A stretch of DNA of 42,333 bases from an uncultured Fidelibacterota bacterium (GCA_902629855.1 CACOSI010000006.1:1-42333), one strand, 5' to 3'; positions 1 through 7,815 are shown, counted from the first letter of the stretch. Numbers and translations: made by a program. Notes: generated by a model from the sequence alone, not told the origin.

Positions 1-770
1 AAATAAAATTTAATGAAACAGGAATTAAAGAAATCATTTCCTCATATACTAGGGAATCTGGAGTTAGAAGTCTTGAAAGAGAAGTATCAAATGTTTTAAG
101 AAAAGTTGCAGTCGATGTTGTTAATAAAAAACTAAAAACAGCTACAATATCTAAAAAATCTGTAAATGAATATCTAGGAATACCCAAATTTCAATCCGAT
201 CTTGCTGAAAGAGCAACAAAACCAGGTGTTGTAACTGGTATGGCTTGGACAGCTGCCGGAGGGGATATTTTATTCATTGAATCAAGTAAAATGAAAGGTA
301 AGGGTGTTCTAACTTTGACAGGTCAACTTGGAGATGTCATGAAGGAATCTGCTTCAGCGGCATTCACTTATGTAAAATCACATACAGATATTTTAGGTCT
401 TAAAGAAGACTTTGCAGAAAAAATGGATGTTCATGTACATTGTCCAGCCGGTGCTATTCCGAAAGATGGTCCTTCAGCTGGAGTAGGTATGTTTACATCA
501 TTAGTATCCTTATTATCAAATAAACCAGTTAAAAGCAAAGTTGCCATGACAGGTGAGATTACTCTTAGAGGAAATGTTTTAGCAATTGGTGGAGTTAAGG
601 AAAAAGTAACTGCTGCTCATAGAGCCGGTATTAAAACTATCATTCTTCCCCATGCTAATAAAAGAGACTTAGAAGAAATACCTGAACATATTAAAAAAGA
701 CTTATCATTCCACTTTGCTAAAGAAGTAATGGATGTGATAGACGTTGCAATACCAAATCTTAAAAAATAA
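1..770 (+). CDS. lon: Lon protease, C-terminal part (5' end outside window)
   Basis: ATP-dependent cytosolic serine protease that degrades misfolded and regulatory proteins. The frame is open from base 3 with no start in the window, so only the end of the AAA+ domain (the YTRESGVRSLERE helix) and the proteolytic domain are present. The domain begins near GMAWTAAGG. The catalytic dyad is visible: Ser in PKDGPSAG (codon 474-476) and Lys in GGVKEK (second Lys, codon 603-605), 43 residues apart as in E. coli Lon S679/K722. The C terminus (KRDLEEIPEHIKKDL) is also typical. An ATG at 240 lies inside the conserved domain and is not the real start. A strong terminator follows directly. Confidence 0.97.
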   Translation, partial: IKFNETGIKEIISSYTRESGVRSLEREVSNVLRKVAVDVVNKKLKTATISKKSVNEYLGIPKFQSDLAERATKPGVVTGMAWTAAGGDILFIESSKMKGKGVLTLTGQLGDVMKESASAAFTYVKSHTDILGLKEDFAEKMDVHVHCPAGAIPKDGPSAGVGMFTSLVSLLSNKPVKSKVAMTGEITLRGNVLAIGGVKEKVTAAHRAGIKTIILPHANKRDLEEIPEHIKKDLSFHFAKEVMDVIDVAIPNLKK

Positions 771-786
771 GTTTTATATCTTAAAT

Positions 787-815
787 AAAAAGGCTACTGA
801 AAATGTAGCCTTTTT
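787..815. terminator. Bidirectional intrinsic terminator between lon and the cupin gene
   Basis: An 11-bp inverted repeat (AAAAAGGCTAC at 787-797, GTAGCCTTTTT at 805-815) encloses a 7-nt loop. The A and T tracts lie on the outer flanks, so it can work on both strands. It sits between the convergent lon and membrane-cupin genes. Confidence 0.85.
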
Positions 816-837
816 ATTATAATAATAAATTAAAGTA

Positions 838-1527
838 TTATTTTTCTTCAATCAAAATTGCTTTGAATTTCGTATCTCCAATATTTTTTGCTTTATGGAT
901 TTGCCCTTGAAGTGGTCTACCAACTTGACCCGTTTTGATTTCAACAACATTTACAGAACCATCTTCTGCTGTCATTTCTAAAGTTCCACCCTGAACTGCA
1001 TACCAGGTCATAGGATGATGACCATGAAAATCATCTGATTCTCCTGGTTCATGTTCAACTTCAATTACTTTAACATTTTCATCTTCGAACAAGACTCTAT
1101 ATACATCAGGTGAAACTAATTCTGGATTTAACTCTGCAGCAACTGATACTTTTTCTTCTGGTGTAGCAGTAAATGCTATAATACTAAGAACTCCAAGTAA
1201 TACTAGCGGTGGTACAGGGATTTCAGGACTGAACCCTCTAGCTTTGTTCAATACTACAATAGTGATTGTAGCAACTAATCCAATTCCAATTGCACATAAA
1301 ATTACACTCATAGCATTTTGGTCTAGATCTTTAGACATAAATGCAATCAATGCCATGGAAAGAACCATTCCTCCTAGCGCTGCTCTTATCGCTGCAGCAG
1401 GATTCTTTGCCTGTTCATGTAATTCACCCATTGCGTTTTCATTGAATTTTTTAGGTGCTAATAATTTAAATAAACCTAATAAAGTCAATGTTCCAGCAAT
1501 AATTATTAATGCTAAACTTGATTCCAT
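838..1527 (-). CDS. Membrane-anchored cupin-domain protein
   Basis: A 229-residue protein of unknown function. Four hydrophobic segments fill the N-terminal half (about residues 4-24, 46-64, 72-92 and 105-121), with a short charged stretch GELHEQAKNP after the first. A single cupin domain follows from about 140. Its metal-site motif is G-x5-HGHH (GESDDFHGHH) followed by WYAVQGG. The usual cupin motif-1 glutamate is not seen, so metal binding through the His cluster is inference. The start is supported by an AGGAGAG ribosome-binding site just upstream on this strand. It is a monocistronic unit, convergent with lon and facing away from tRNA-Val. Cupin assignment is fairly safe; the fusion to the membrane half is unfamiliar to me. 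Confidence 0.8.
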   Translation of the reverse strand: MESSLALIIIAGTLTLLGLFKLLAPKKFNENAMGELHEQAKNPAAAIRAALGGMVLSMALIAFMSKDLDQNAMSVILCAIGIGLVATITIVVLNKARGFSPEIPVPPLVLLGVLSIIAFTATPEEKVSVAAELNPELVSPDVYRVLFEDENVKVIEVEHEPGESDDFHGHHPMTWYAVQGGTLEMTAEDGSVNVVEIKTGQVGRPLQGQIHKAKNIGDTKFKAILIEEK

Positions 1528-1614
1528 TTTTCTCTCCTTGTTATACTTTGTTTGCTATCAAATATAACGATAAAAATTTATTAAGTAATTCGAACAAAAA
1601 AATATTCAAAATTT

Positions 1615-1643
1615 TTGGATTTTCTTTTATTGTGATTTAACTT
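1615..1643 (+). promoter_or_regulatory. Possible sigma-70-type promoter for tRNA-Val
   Basis: TTGGAT at 1615-1620 and TAACTT at 1638-1643 are separated by 17 bp and end 8 nt before the tRNA, the right geometry for a stable-RNA promoter. Chance matches are common in DNA this AT-rich. Confidence 0.3.
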
Positions 1644-1651
1644 GTCGACTC

Positions 1652-1725
1652 GGGCGATTAGCTCAGCTGGTCAGAGCGCCTGCTTTACACGCAGGATGTC
1701 GGGAGTTCGAATCTCTCATCGCCCA
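1652..1725 (+). tRNA. tRNA-Val (anticodon UAC)
   Basis: Complete cloverleaf: acceptor GGGCGAT (1652-1658) pairs with ATCGCCC (1718-1724) and the discriminator is A1725. The D arm is GCTC..GAGC. The anticodon stem CCTGC/GCAGG encloses loop TTTACAC with anticodon TAC at 1686-1688. The T arm is GGGAG-TTCGAAT-CTCTC. CCA is not encoded. The 3' half from the anticodon to one base beyond the discriminator recurs at 2449-2489 and 3316-3356, so this gene appears to be the target of repeated insertions. Confidence 0.98.
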
Positions 1726-1750
1726 CGGTTTAAGCTATAACTCGAGAAAG

Positions 1751-1779
1751 AAAAGGACTGCTTTGGCAGTCCTTTTTTT
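1751..1779 (+). terminator. Intrinsic terminator after tRNA-Val
   Basis: Stem AAAAGGACTGC (1751-1761) / GCAGTCCTTTT (1766-1776) with loop TTTG, followed by a T run. It separates the tRNA transcript from the secreted-protein gene that starts 16 nt later. Confidence 0.85.
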
Positions 1780-1794
1780 GTATATTTATTTTAT

Positions 1795-2343
1795 ATGAAA
1801 ATATTATTTAAAGTTATTTTTACTTCTCTGACATTTTTTTCTATTATCAACGCTCAATCACTTGCAACTCTAAAACTCCAGGTTCCAAATGATCAAATTA
1901 GAGTACAAATTCTTGCTGAGGGATCGAATGATCTTTTTAGAGATTCTTCAATTGAAAATACTATGAAACTTCAATTAAGAAGAAACAATATTGAATATTT
2001 TCGATCTAATAATGAAGTAGACAACCCTAGCTATCCCTACCTTTATATCAACTTACATGCAGATAAATTAAATTCTGGAGATGTTTATGGACAAATAAAA
2101 ATATCATTTAAAAGACATAGCCTTTTTAATTTAACTGTTCCAGAAATATATGATGAATCATCTAAGTTGAAAGATATAGTAAGCATGCCTGGAAAAGGAC
2201 CCTTTTTTAGTGTTGCTACCTGGAGTAGTGCTCAACTTTTTTATATTCCTTCGAGATATAATTATGAACAAAGAATCAAAGATATCATTACAGATTTAGT
2301 TGATGAATTTTCTGCATTATATATAGATGCAAATAATTTGTAA
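1795..2343 (+). CDS. Secreted hypothetical protein (cassette 1 cargo)
   Basis: I do not recognise this 182-residue protein. It has a clear Sec signal peptide (hydrophobic residues 3-18) with predicted cleavage after INA and Gln21 as first mature residue. The mature part is mixed alpha/beta and polar, without cysteines or repeats, so it probably lies in the periplasm or outside the cell. It is the only gene between the tRNA-Val terminator and the first tRNA fragment copy. No good Shine-Dalgarno is visible before the ATG. A function cannot be given. Confidence 0.75.
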   Translation: MKILFKVIFTSLTFFSIINAQSLATLKLQVPNDQIRVQILAEGSNDLFRDSSIENTMKLQLRRNNIEYFRSNNEVDNPSYPYLYINLHADKLNSGDVYGQIKISFKRHSLFNLTVPEIYDESSKLKDIVSMPGKGPFFSVATWSSAQLFYIPSRYNYEQRIKDIITDLVDEFSALYIDANNL

Positions 2344-2448
2344 ATAATCGGAAACACTCCCAAGTCTAAAAGTAATTGCTTAATTTATACCAACTATGCG
2401 ACAACTAAGTACAATTTGGGTGATTTTACGGCACAGACTTCCTTTCAC

Positions 2449-2489
2449 TACACGCAGGATGTCGGGAGTTCGAATCTCTCATCGCCCAC
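2449..2489 (+). repeat. Second copy of the tRNA-Val 3' half (att-like direct repeat)
   Basis: All 41 bases are identical to 1686-1726: anticodon, 3' anticodon stem, variable loop, T arm, 3' acceptor strand, discriminator and one further base. The 5' half is not conserved. GGGTGAT at 2418-2424 could still pair with the acceptor strand, but no D arm is recognisable, so this is not a working tRNA. The break falls in the anticodon loop, a known crossover site of tRNA-targeting tyrosine integrases. Confidence 0.95.
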
Positions 2490-2524
2490 TCTATCTATAA
2501 AGACCCAACATTAAGAGAGAGATT

Positions 2525-2549
2525 AAGGGATACTTCGGTATCCCTTTTT
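2525..2549 (+). terminator. Intrinsic terminator with UUCG tetraloop
   Basis: Stem AAGGGATAC (2525-2533) / GTATCCCTT (2538-2546) closed by TTCG, then a T tract. It lies 35 nt after the second tRNA fragment, mirroring the terminator after the intact tRNA. Confidence 0.88.
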
Positions 2550-2587
2550 GTAATTGATTTTTTAATAGATATTTTTGAAATTTGATT

Positions 2588-3208
2588 ATGAAATTTCTAT
2601 TAACAATTTTTTTACTACTATCTCCTGTATTAACCCAAATTAAAGCTACAACAACTGAAGGCGATAATGTACTTTTGAATGACGACGGAACATGGTCTTA
2701 TGAAAATCAAGTTGATATATCTTCTGAAGATCTAGGTATTTGGGAAGTTAAATATTTTGTTGATGATTTTGGAGACCCAACTAATGAAGGATATATTTCA
2801 TCGAATATTATCGATGGTACATTTAGTAATTCTGCAACCACAAACTCCAAACTCAAATTGTATTTTATTATTTCAAATGAAGATATTGGTATGAAATTAT
2901 TTGAATATGGTAGCAATGTTCTCAAAACAACTAGGAAAGTTGAGTATAAAATTATTTTTAAACACAATGGTGTAAGATTTGATAAACCTGTTTCTGGAGT
3001 TATGTATAGTGATAGATTATATATTGTAGACAATATCAACAGTTCTATGTCGTCTGATTTTTTTCGAGATCTTTTAAAACAAGGTGGAGACTTTAATTTT
3101 GTAATTACTGAATTAGGAAGCTATGCTTCCTCGTCTTATAAATTTAAATTTAATGCAGATGGATATTCTAATGCGCATAGCACTATATTCACTTCATCGA
3201 AAAAATAA
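2588..3208 (+). CDS. Secreted hypothetical protein (cassette 2 cargo)
   Basis: A 206-residue protein of unknown function. The ATG at 2588 is preferred over a TTG two codons upstream because it begins a normal signal peptide (MKFLLTIFLLL, cleavage after VLT, Gln17 first). The mature N terminus carries a VLLNDDGTWSY segment. Similar 'LxxDGTW' segments are common near the start of small secreted bacterial proteins. The rest is predicted beta-rich and has no cysteines. It shows no obvious sequence similarity to the cassette 1 protein, so the two units carry different cargo in the same position. Confidence 0.75.
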   Translation: MKFLLTIFLLLSPVLTQIKATTTEGDNVLLNDDGTWSYENQVDISSEDLGIWEVKYFVDDFGDPTNEGYISSNIIDGTFSNSATTNSKLKLYFIISNEDIGMKLFEYGSNVLKTTRKVEYKIIFKHNGVRFDKPVSGVMYSDRLYIVDNINSSMSSDFFRDLLKQGGDFNFVITELGSYASSSYKFKFNADGYSNAHSTIFTSSKK

Positions 3209-3315
3209 TCCTGAAAAACATTCCAAAATCTCAATAAAATTCACGAAATTGGTACGGATATCGGACGATAAATAGATATTCAGGGGCGTTTATAGATAGG
3301 AGACTTTCTTGCGTA

Positions 3316-3356
3316 TACACGCAGGAGGTCGGGAGTTCGAATCTCTCATCGCCCAC
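3316..3356 (+). repeat. Third copy of the tRNA-Val 3' half (att-like direct repeat)
   Basis: Forty of 41 bases match 1686-1726; the single difference is T to G at 3327 in the variable region. Identity continues for three more bases (GGT) shared with the intact tRNA but not with the second copy. Just upstream, TGCGT-ATAC-ACGCA forms a small inverted repeat across the breakpoint. As with copy two, the D arm and 5' anticodon stem are absent. GGACGAT further upstream only loosely recalls the acceptor strand. Confidence 0.93.
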
Positions 3357-3362
3357 GGTCCT

Positions 3363-3461
3363 ATGGATTTAGTAAGTATTATTATTTCAGTCGTTCTGTA
3401 CATAGTCATACCTGCAATTGTCTTTGTTATGGCAGTTATGTTAGATACAGATGAACCTTAG
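3363..3461 (+). CDS. Small single-pass membrane protein (32 aa)
   Basis: The short frame begins 7 nt after the third tRNA repeat and encodes one long hydrophobic segment (about residues 3-25, VSIIISVVLYIVIP...) followed by an acidic tail DTDEP. Composition and layout match small membrane proteins elsewhere in the window. No clear ribosome-binding site is seen because the repeat occupies that space, so translation is not certain. I know of no family. Confidence 0.45.
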   Translation: MDLVSIIISVVLYIVIPAIVFVMAVMLDTDEP

Positions 3462-3548
3462 TAAATATATTTAGTAGTGTGTTAGTATGTATATTATGCC
3501 CTATTAATAAATTTTTTTTTGTAGTATTTTTAGCGGGAGAAGGAAATC

Positions 3549-3701
3549 ATGGAAGATCAAAGACATAACCTCGAAGATTTATTGAAGAAGAAAAAAAATA
3601 ATGAAAATCAAAAAAAAGACGATTTTAATTGGAAATTTATTTTCATTATAATCGCCTTCTTTTTTGTATTAACTATATTGATAATTTCATCAAATTTTTA
3701 A
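3549..3701 (+). CDS. Small membrane protein with charged N terminus (50 aa)
   Basis: The first 25 residues are highly charged with a Lys/Asn/Asp-rich stretch. They are followed by one transmembrane segment (about 29-47, FIFIIIAFFFVLTILII). A strong ribosome-binding site (GGGAGAAGGA) sits 5 nt before the ATG, which makes a real gene likely. Orientation is N-in by the positive-inside rule. It is convergent with the M16 peptidase gene. No family recognised. Confidence 0.65.
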   Translation: MEDQRHNLEDLLKKKKNNENQKKDDFNWKFIFIIIAFFFVLTILIISSNF

Positions 3702-3712
3702 TATAAACGTAC

Positions 3713-6541
3713 CTAATTTATATCGTTTCCATCCCTATCAAGTAGTATTGGTTTTCCAAAGCCTAACTTTTCTATAAGATCTAACTGTGTTTTTGCATCT
3801 CCAGCAACCACATATATCATGCTGTTACCATTTAGGTATTTATTTGATAATTCTTGAACATCTTCAACCGTCATATTGGAAAGTGTATTTTGACGTTCTG
3901 ATATATAGTTGACTGGAAGATTATATTTGCTAATATTATCAAGCATATCAATTAGACTGCCTAAAGTTTCAAAACGTAATGCATTACTTTTAATTAATTT
4001 ATTTTTTGTTATATCCAAATCACTTTGAAAATAGGTTTCACTATAATTAGTAATTAAATCTCTGAAAATCTCTAGTGATTCAAGTGTAACATTAGTTCTA
4101 ACTTGTGAGTATGCATAGAAAGGAGTCTGAAATTTATTTGTTCTTAAGAAAGATCCTGCTCCATAAGTATATCCTTTTTCAAGTCGTAATGTTCTCATTA
4201 GTCTTGCTTCCATTCCACCACCTAATCTATTATTTGTAACGTTAAGTGGATATATTAACGGGTCAGTACCTGGAAGAGTAAGAGTTCCGACTGTAATTGC
4301 AGATTGTTTCGCATCTGGTATATCTATAAAGTAAACAGTAGGCTTTGAAGGAGGATTCACCATTTCAATTTTAGGTAAATCAACTGATTGACCTTTCCAT
4401 TTTTTATTAAAACTACTTAAAACCTTTAATGATTCATTTTCACTTATATCACCAACAATATGAAAATGAGATACTTTTGGTGAAATATTTGTTGCAAAGT
4501 ATTCTTTTAAATCATTCATAGTTATTGAGTTTACACTTTCAGTTGTACCACCCAATGGAATTGAAGATGGATGTGCATCTCCATAGAGTTTCTTACTTAA
4601 AGCATTAAACGCTAAAGATTGTGGATTACCTTTAACTTGTTGAATATTTGACAATCTTCTAGTTTTTGCAATTTCAAATGCTTCCTTATCCCACCTTGGT
4701 TCAGTTAAAATTTCATTTACTAAATCTAGGGTTTCCTCAAGATTTCTAGCTAAGCTATTTCCATAAATACTAATACTTTCTAAATCAGCACTTATTGATA
4801 TTGATGAGCCTAAAAGATCAACTGCTTCTTCTAATTCTGCCGGAGTTTTTGTTTTTGTTCCTTCATTCATTAGGTTTGCAAGAAGGCTTGCTGTACCAAT
4901 CTTGTTATTCTTATCTAGAAGTTGTCCTCCGTCTATTCTAAGATAAAATTGTACCAATGGTAATTCTGAATTTTCAATTCCATAAAGCATCGTTCCATTT
5001 GAAAGACTATTTTTCCATACTTTTGGTATAGTAAGAAGAGGCAATTCTCCTAAAGGTGGTTCTGATCTATCATATTTTGTTTCAGTCTTTACAAAAGGCT
5101 TATTTTCTTGACCATATTTCATATCAAATTGCTTTTCTTTACCGCGAACAACTTCTTCTTCTTTGATGAAAGCTTCTTTTGATCCATCCAATATTAGTTC
5201 AGGCTGAGATTGCGGAACCACGCTTAAAATAACGCTGTTTTGATTTTTAATATATTTATTATAAACGCGCATAACATCTTCTTTTGAAACATTTAAAATA
5301 TTTTCAATATCCTTAGAAACAAAACCAGGGTCCCCTGCATATTCATTGTAGAATCCAAGCTGTCTAGCTTTGCTTAAATTGGTAGAAATACTATTATAAA
5401 ACCCTGTTTCTTGACCAGCTTTAATACGCTTTAAATCATTATCACTAACACCATTCTTTTCAAAGTTTTTTAGTGCCTGCATTATAGCATCATGCACATC
5501 ATTTAATGAAGTATTAGGTTTTGCGCGTACAGTAATTTGGAATTGTCCTGAAATTTCTGCTGAATAATTATACGCATTTGCAGCTGGAGCTAATTTTTGT
5601 TTTTCAATAATCTCTTTGTAAAAAACAGAATTTCTTCCGTCTGATAAAATTTCACCTAATGTATTTAAAGCATAAGAATCTTTGCTATATTGTTCAACAG
5701 TTGGAAAAGTTAAAGAAAGCTGAGGAAGTTGAGCATATTTATCAAGGTGATACAATTTCTTTGTTTCTGAAAGTTTAACAAGTCTTACTTCTGGCTTTTC
5801 AATAATATTTTTGTTGGGTTTAATTTCACCAAACCATCTTTCAACAAGTTTTTTTGTTTCATCAAATTCAATATCCCCAGCAATAACTACTGTTGCGTTG
5901 CTTGGACCATAAAACTCGTTATAAAATTCTTTAACATCCTCAATCGTAGCTGCTTGTAAATCTTCTAGTTCTCCAATTACAGACCAACTATATGGATGTC
6001 CTTTAGGATATAAGGCTTTTTGAATGATACCGCTACTGTGTCCATATGGCTGATTATCAACTCTTTGTCTTTTTTCATTTTTTACAACTTGAATTTCTCC
6101 TTCTAACGTTTCAGCGTCCACAGTATTAATCATAAAACCTAATCGATCTGAATCAATCCACATTAATTTTTCAAGTGCATCTTTAGGAACGACTTCGTAG
6201 TAAATGGTATAATCAAAACTTGTTCCACCATTTCTACTACCACCCCATGTCGGGATTAACAGACGATTAGCACCCCTTGGAGTATTTTCAGATGCTGTAA
6301 ATGCCATATGTTCAAAGAAATGAGCAAATCCGGTTCTTCCTGGTTTTTCTCTATTTGAACCAACATGTACAATAGTCGAAATAGCAACCAACGGATCAGA
6401 TTTATCTTGATGAAGAATAATTGTTAAACCATTATCTAATTTATATTTTTCATAATCAATTGATAATTGATTTGTTTCCTCTTTAACACAGCCAAAAAAT
6501 ACAACCAATACGAAAGTTATAAAAATTTTCCTAAATGACAT
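3713..6541 (-). CDS. M16 family zinc metallopeptidase, two-domain lipoprotein
   Basis: A 942-residue insulinase/pitrilysin-type peptidase. A lipoprotein signal (VFFGC, lipid Cys18) puts it in the periplasm or on the outer membrane. The N-terminal catalytic half has the inverted zinc motif HFFEH (His74, Glu77, His78). Glu149 and Glu156, 78 residues beyond His78, match the E162/E169 pair of pitrilysin. The second half (from about 500) is a non-catalytic M16 repeat with LANLMNEGT and an R-x-Y type region near LRLEKGYTYGAGS. Length fits the fused two-domain form. The start has an AAGGAG site upstream. It probably degrades peptides or secreted protein fragments. Divergent from the PKD-esterase gene across 45 nt. 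Confidence 0.93.
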   Translation of the reverse strand: MSFRKIFITFVLVVFFGCVKEETNQLSIDYEKYKLDNGLTIILHQDKSDPLVAISTIVHVGSNREKPGRTGFAHFFEHMAFTASENTPRGANRLLIPTWGGSRNGGTSFDYTIYYEVVPKDALEKLMWIDSDRLGFMINTVDAETLEGEIQVVKNEKRQRVDNQPYGHSSGIIQKALYPKGHPYSWSVIGELEDLQAATIEDVKEFYNEFYGPSNATVVIAGDIEFDETKKLVERWFGEIKPNKNIIEKPEVRLVKLSETKKLYHLDKYAQLPQLSLTFPTVEQYSKDSYALNTLGEILSDGRNSVFYKEIIEKQKLAPAANAYNYSAEISGQFQITVRAKPNTSLNDVHDAIMQALKNFEKNGVSDNDLKRIKAGQETGFYNSISTNLSKARQLGFYNEYAGDPGFVSKDIENILNVSKEDVMRVYNKYIKNQNSVILSVVPQSQPELILDGSKEAFIKEEEVVRGKEKQFDMKYGQENKPFVKTETKYDRSEPPLGELPLLTIPKVWKNSLSNGTMLYGIENSELPLVQFYLRIDGGQLLDKNNKIGTASLLANLMNEGTKTKTPAELEEAVDLLGSSISISADLESISIYGNSLARNLEETLDLVNEILTEPRWDKEAFEIAKTRRLSNIQQVKGNPQSLAFNALSKKLYGDAHPSSIPLGGTTESVNSITMNDLKEYFATNISPKVSHFHIVGDISENESLKVLSSFNKKWKGQSVDLPKIEMVNPPSKPTVYFIDIPDAKQSAITVGTLTLPGTDPLIYPLNVTNNRLGGGMEARLMRTLRLEKGYTYGAGSFLRTNKFQTPFYAYSQVRTNVTLESLEIFRDLITNYSETYFQSDLDITKNKLIKSNALRFETLGSLIDMLDNISKYNLPVNYISERQNTLSNMTVEDVQELSNKYLNGNSMIYVVAGDAKTQLDLIEKLGFGKPILLDRDGNDIN

Positions 6542-6619
6542 TATTACTCCTTATTAAATTTCTGATTTTTAAGATAATATTTTTTAATGAATTTTCATTC
6601 AAAATTTTTAGATTTTGTA

Positions 6620-7813
6620 ATGTTCAATCTACTTATAATTCTTTCATTATCTTTTTTATTGTCTTGTTCAGATGGCGGTAGTACTCAATCAGTTGAAGAC
6701 GTTGGAGATGATACGACTAACGAAGATGGCTCAGGAGGTAATTCAGGAACTGGAATCATACCTGAACCTGTTGCAAACTTTACAGTATCTCAAAATGAGG
6801 GCGAAGCACCTATTGATATTTTATTTTCAAGTACATCAACGGGAGAAATAAATTCATATTTATGGAATGTTGATGAAGATATAGAAATAGAAAGTACTAA
6901 CTCATATTTTGTACATACATACAATGAATCTGGAACTTATGATATTTCATTAACTGTAATTGGTCCTGGAGGTCAAAATACCCTAACAATTGAAGACTTA
7001 ATTAATATTTCAGAACCAGATACATCCACTGAAACAGGTTTATTCAATGAAACAATGATGTATGATAACGAAAATAGAGAATATTTAATTTATATCCCTT
7101 CATCTTACGACCCAAATTCTGCCACTCCTATTCTATTCGCATTTCATGGATTTGGTGGATACAATCAATACTTTATTAACACCGCAGATTTTAGATCTTT
7201 AGCTGACCAGTTTAATTTTGTTGTAGTATACCCACAAGGTTTGGTTTGCGGAGATGGAACTACATGGAATACTCATCCTCCAGGGGGTGATAATAAGTGT
7301 AGTCAAGATGATATTGGATTTTTTGGTGCTTTACTATACCAAATTTCAGGTAACTATAATATTGATTCATCAAAAGTTTTTTTAACAGGATATTCCAATG
7401 GAGCTGACTTCTCATACTCTATGGCTTGCTATCAAAGTACATTAGTTACAGCTATTGCTCCAGTCTCGGGTTTAATGCCAATGAATGATTCAAGTGAATG
7501 CCAACCAAGTCATGCCACTTCAGTAATGATATTTAATGGAACTATTGATTATTCTAGACCTTATAATGGAATTGCTGGATACATGATGAGTGTTGATCAA
7601 ACTGTAGCTTATTGGTCTCAGTATAATAATACTGATTCATCACCTCAAACAAATATTGTTGGAGATATACAAAACTATACCTATTTAAACGGAGATAATA
7701 ATACAACCGTTGATCTATTTAAAATTATAAATGGTGATCATTATTGGTTTAATCTGTCTTACAATGGTAATTCCATGGAAGAATTAATGTGGAATTTTTT
7801 TTCCAGTAATTAA
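6620..7813 (+). CDS. PKD-domain esterase/depolymerase lipoprotein
   Basis: An alpha/beta-hydrolase of the LpqC/PHB-depolymerase/feruloyl-esterase group on a lipoprotein anchor. Numbering runs from an in-frame ATG at 6587; the ATG at 6620 is preferred because it opens directly into the lipoprotein signal (LLSC, Cys27). A low-complexity Gly/Ser/Asp linker follows, then one PKD domain (about 62-143). The hydrolase domain (about 151-408) has an FHGFGG oxyanion segment, nucleophile Ser270 in GYSNG, and probable Asp321 and His385 (GDHYW). Several cysteine codons may form disulfides. It likely acts on extracellular polyesters or esterified polysaccharides; the exact substrate cannot be read from the sequence. 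Confidence 0.85.
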   Translation: MFNLLIILSLSFLLSCSDGGSTQSVEDVGDDTTNEDGSGGNSGTGIIPEPVANFTVSQNEGEAPIDILFSSTSTGEINSYLWNVDEDIEIESTNSYFVHTYNESGTYDISLTVIGPGGQNTLTIEDLINISEPDTSTETGLFNETMMYDNENREYLIYIPSSYDPNSATPILFAFHGFGGYNQYFINTADFRSLADQFNFVVVYPQGLVCGDGTTWNTHPPGGDNKCSQDDIGFFGALLYQISGNYNIDSSKVFLTGYSNGADFSYSMACYQSTLVTAIAPVSGLMPMNDSSECQPSHATSVMIFNGTIDYSRPYNGIAGYMMSVDQTVAYWSQYNNTDSSPQTNIVGDIQNYTYLNGDNNTTVDLFKIINGDHYWFNLSYNGNSMEELMWNFFSSN

Positions 7814-7815
7814 AA

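Larger units (their letters stand above)
1686..2448 (+). mobile_element. Putative tRNA-flanked cassette 1 (763-bp unit)
   Basis: The unit runs from the anticodon of intact tRNA-Val to the start of the second copy of the same 41-bp tRNA 3' half. It holds a terminator, one signal-peptide gene (1795-2343) and about 105 nt of non-coding tail. An anticodon-loop breakpoint with regeneration of the tRNA 3' end is the classical footprint of tyrosine-recombinase insertion. No integrase is present in the window, so mobility is inferred from the repeats alone. A tandem gene duplication that dragged tRNA fragments along is the alternative. Confidence 0.5.
2449..3315 (+). mobile_element. Putative tRNA-flanked cassette 2 (867-bp unit)
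   Basis: It repeats the plan of cassette 1: tRNA 3' half, then a terminator (2525-2549), one signal-peptide gene (2588-3208) and a non-coding tail of 107 nt before the third tRNA copy. The tails of the two cassettes resemble each other just before the repeat (AGACTTCCTTTCAC versus AGACTTTCTTGCGTA) and just after the stop codon. That suggests related element ends. No recombinase gene is present. Confidence 0.45.

Noticed and set aside
1244-1567. 107-codon plus-strand frame
   Set aside because: It is antisense to the membrane-cupin gene, which has a ribosome-binding site and recognisable domain.
2418-2489. Second functional tRNA-Val
   Set aside because: Only the 3' half is conserved; GGGTGAT could pair with the acceptor strand but there is no D arm and no 5' anticodon-stem strand.
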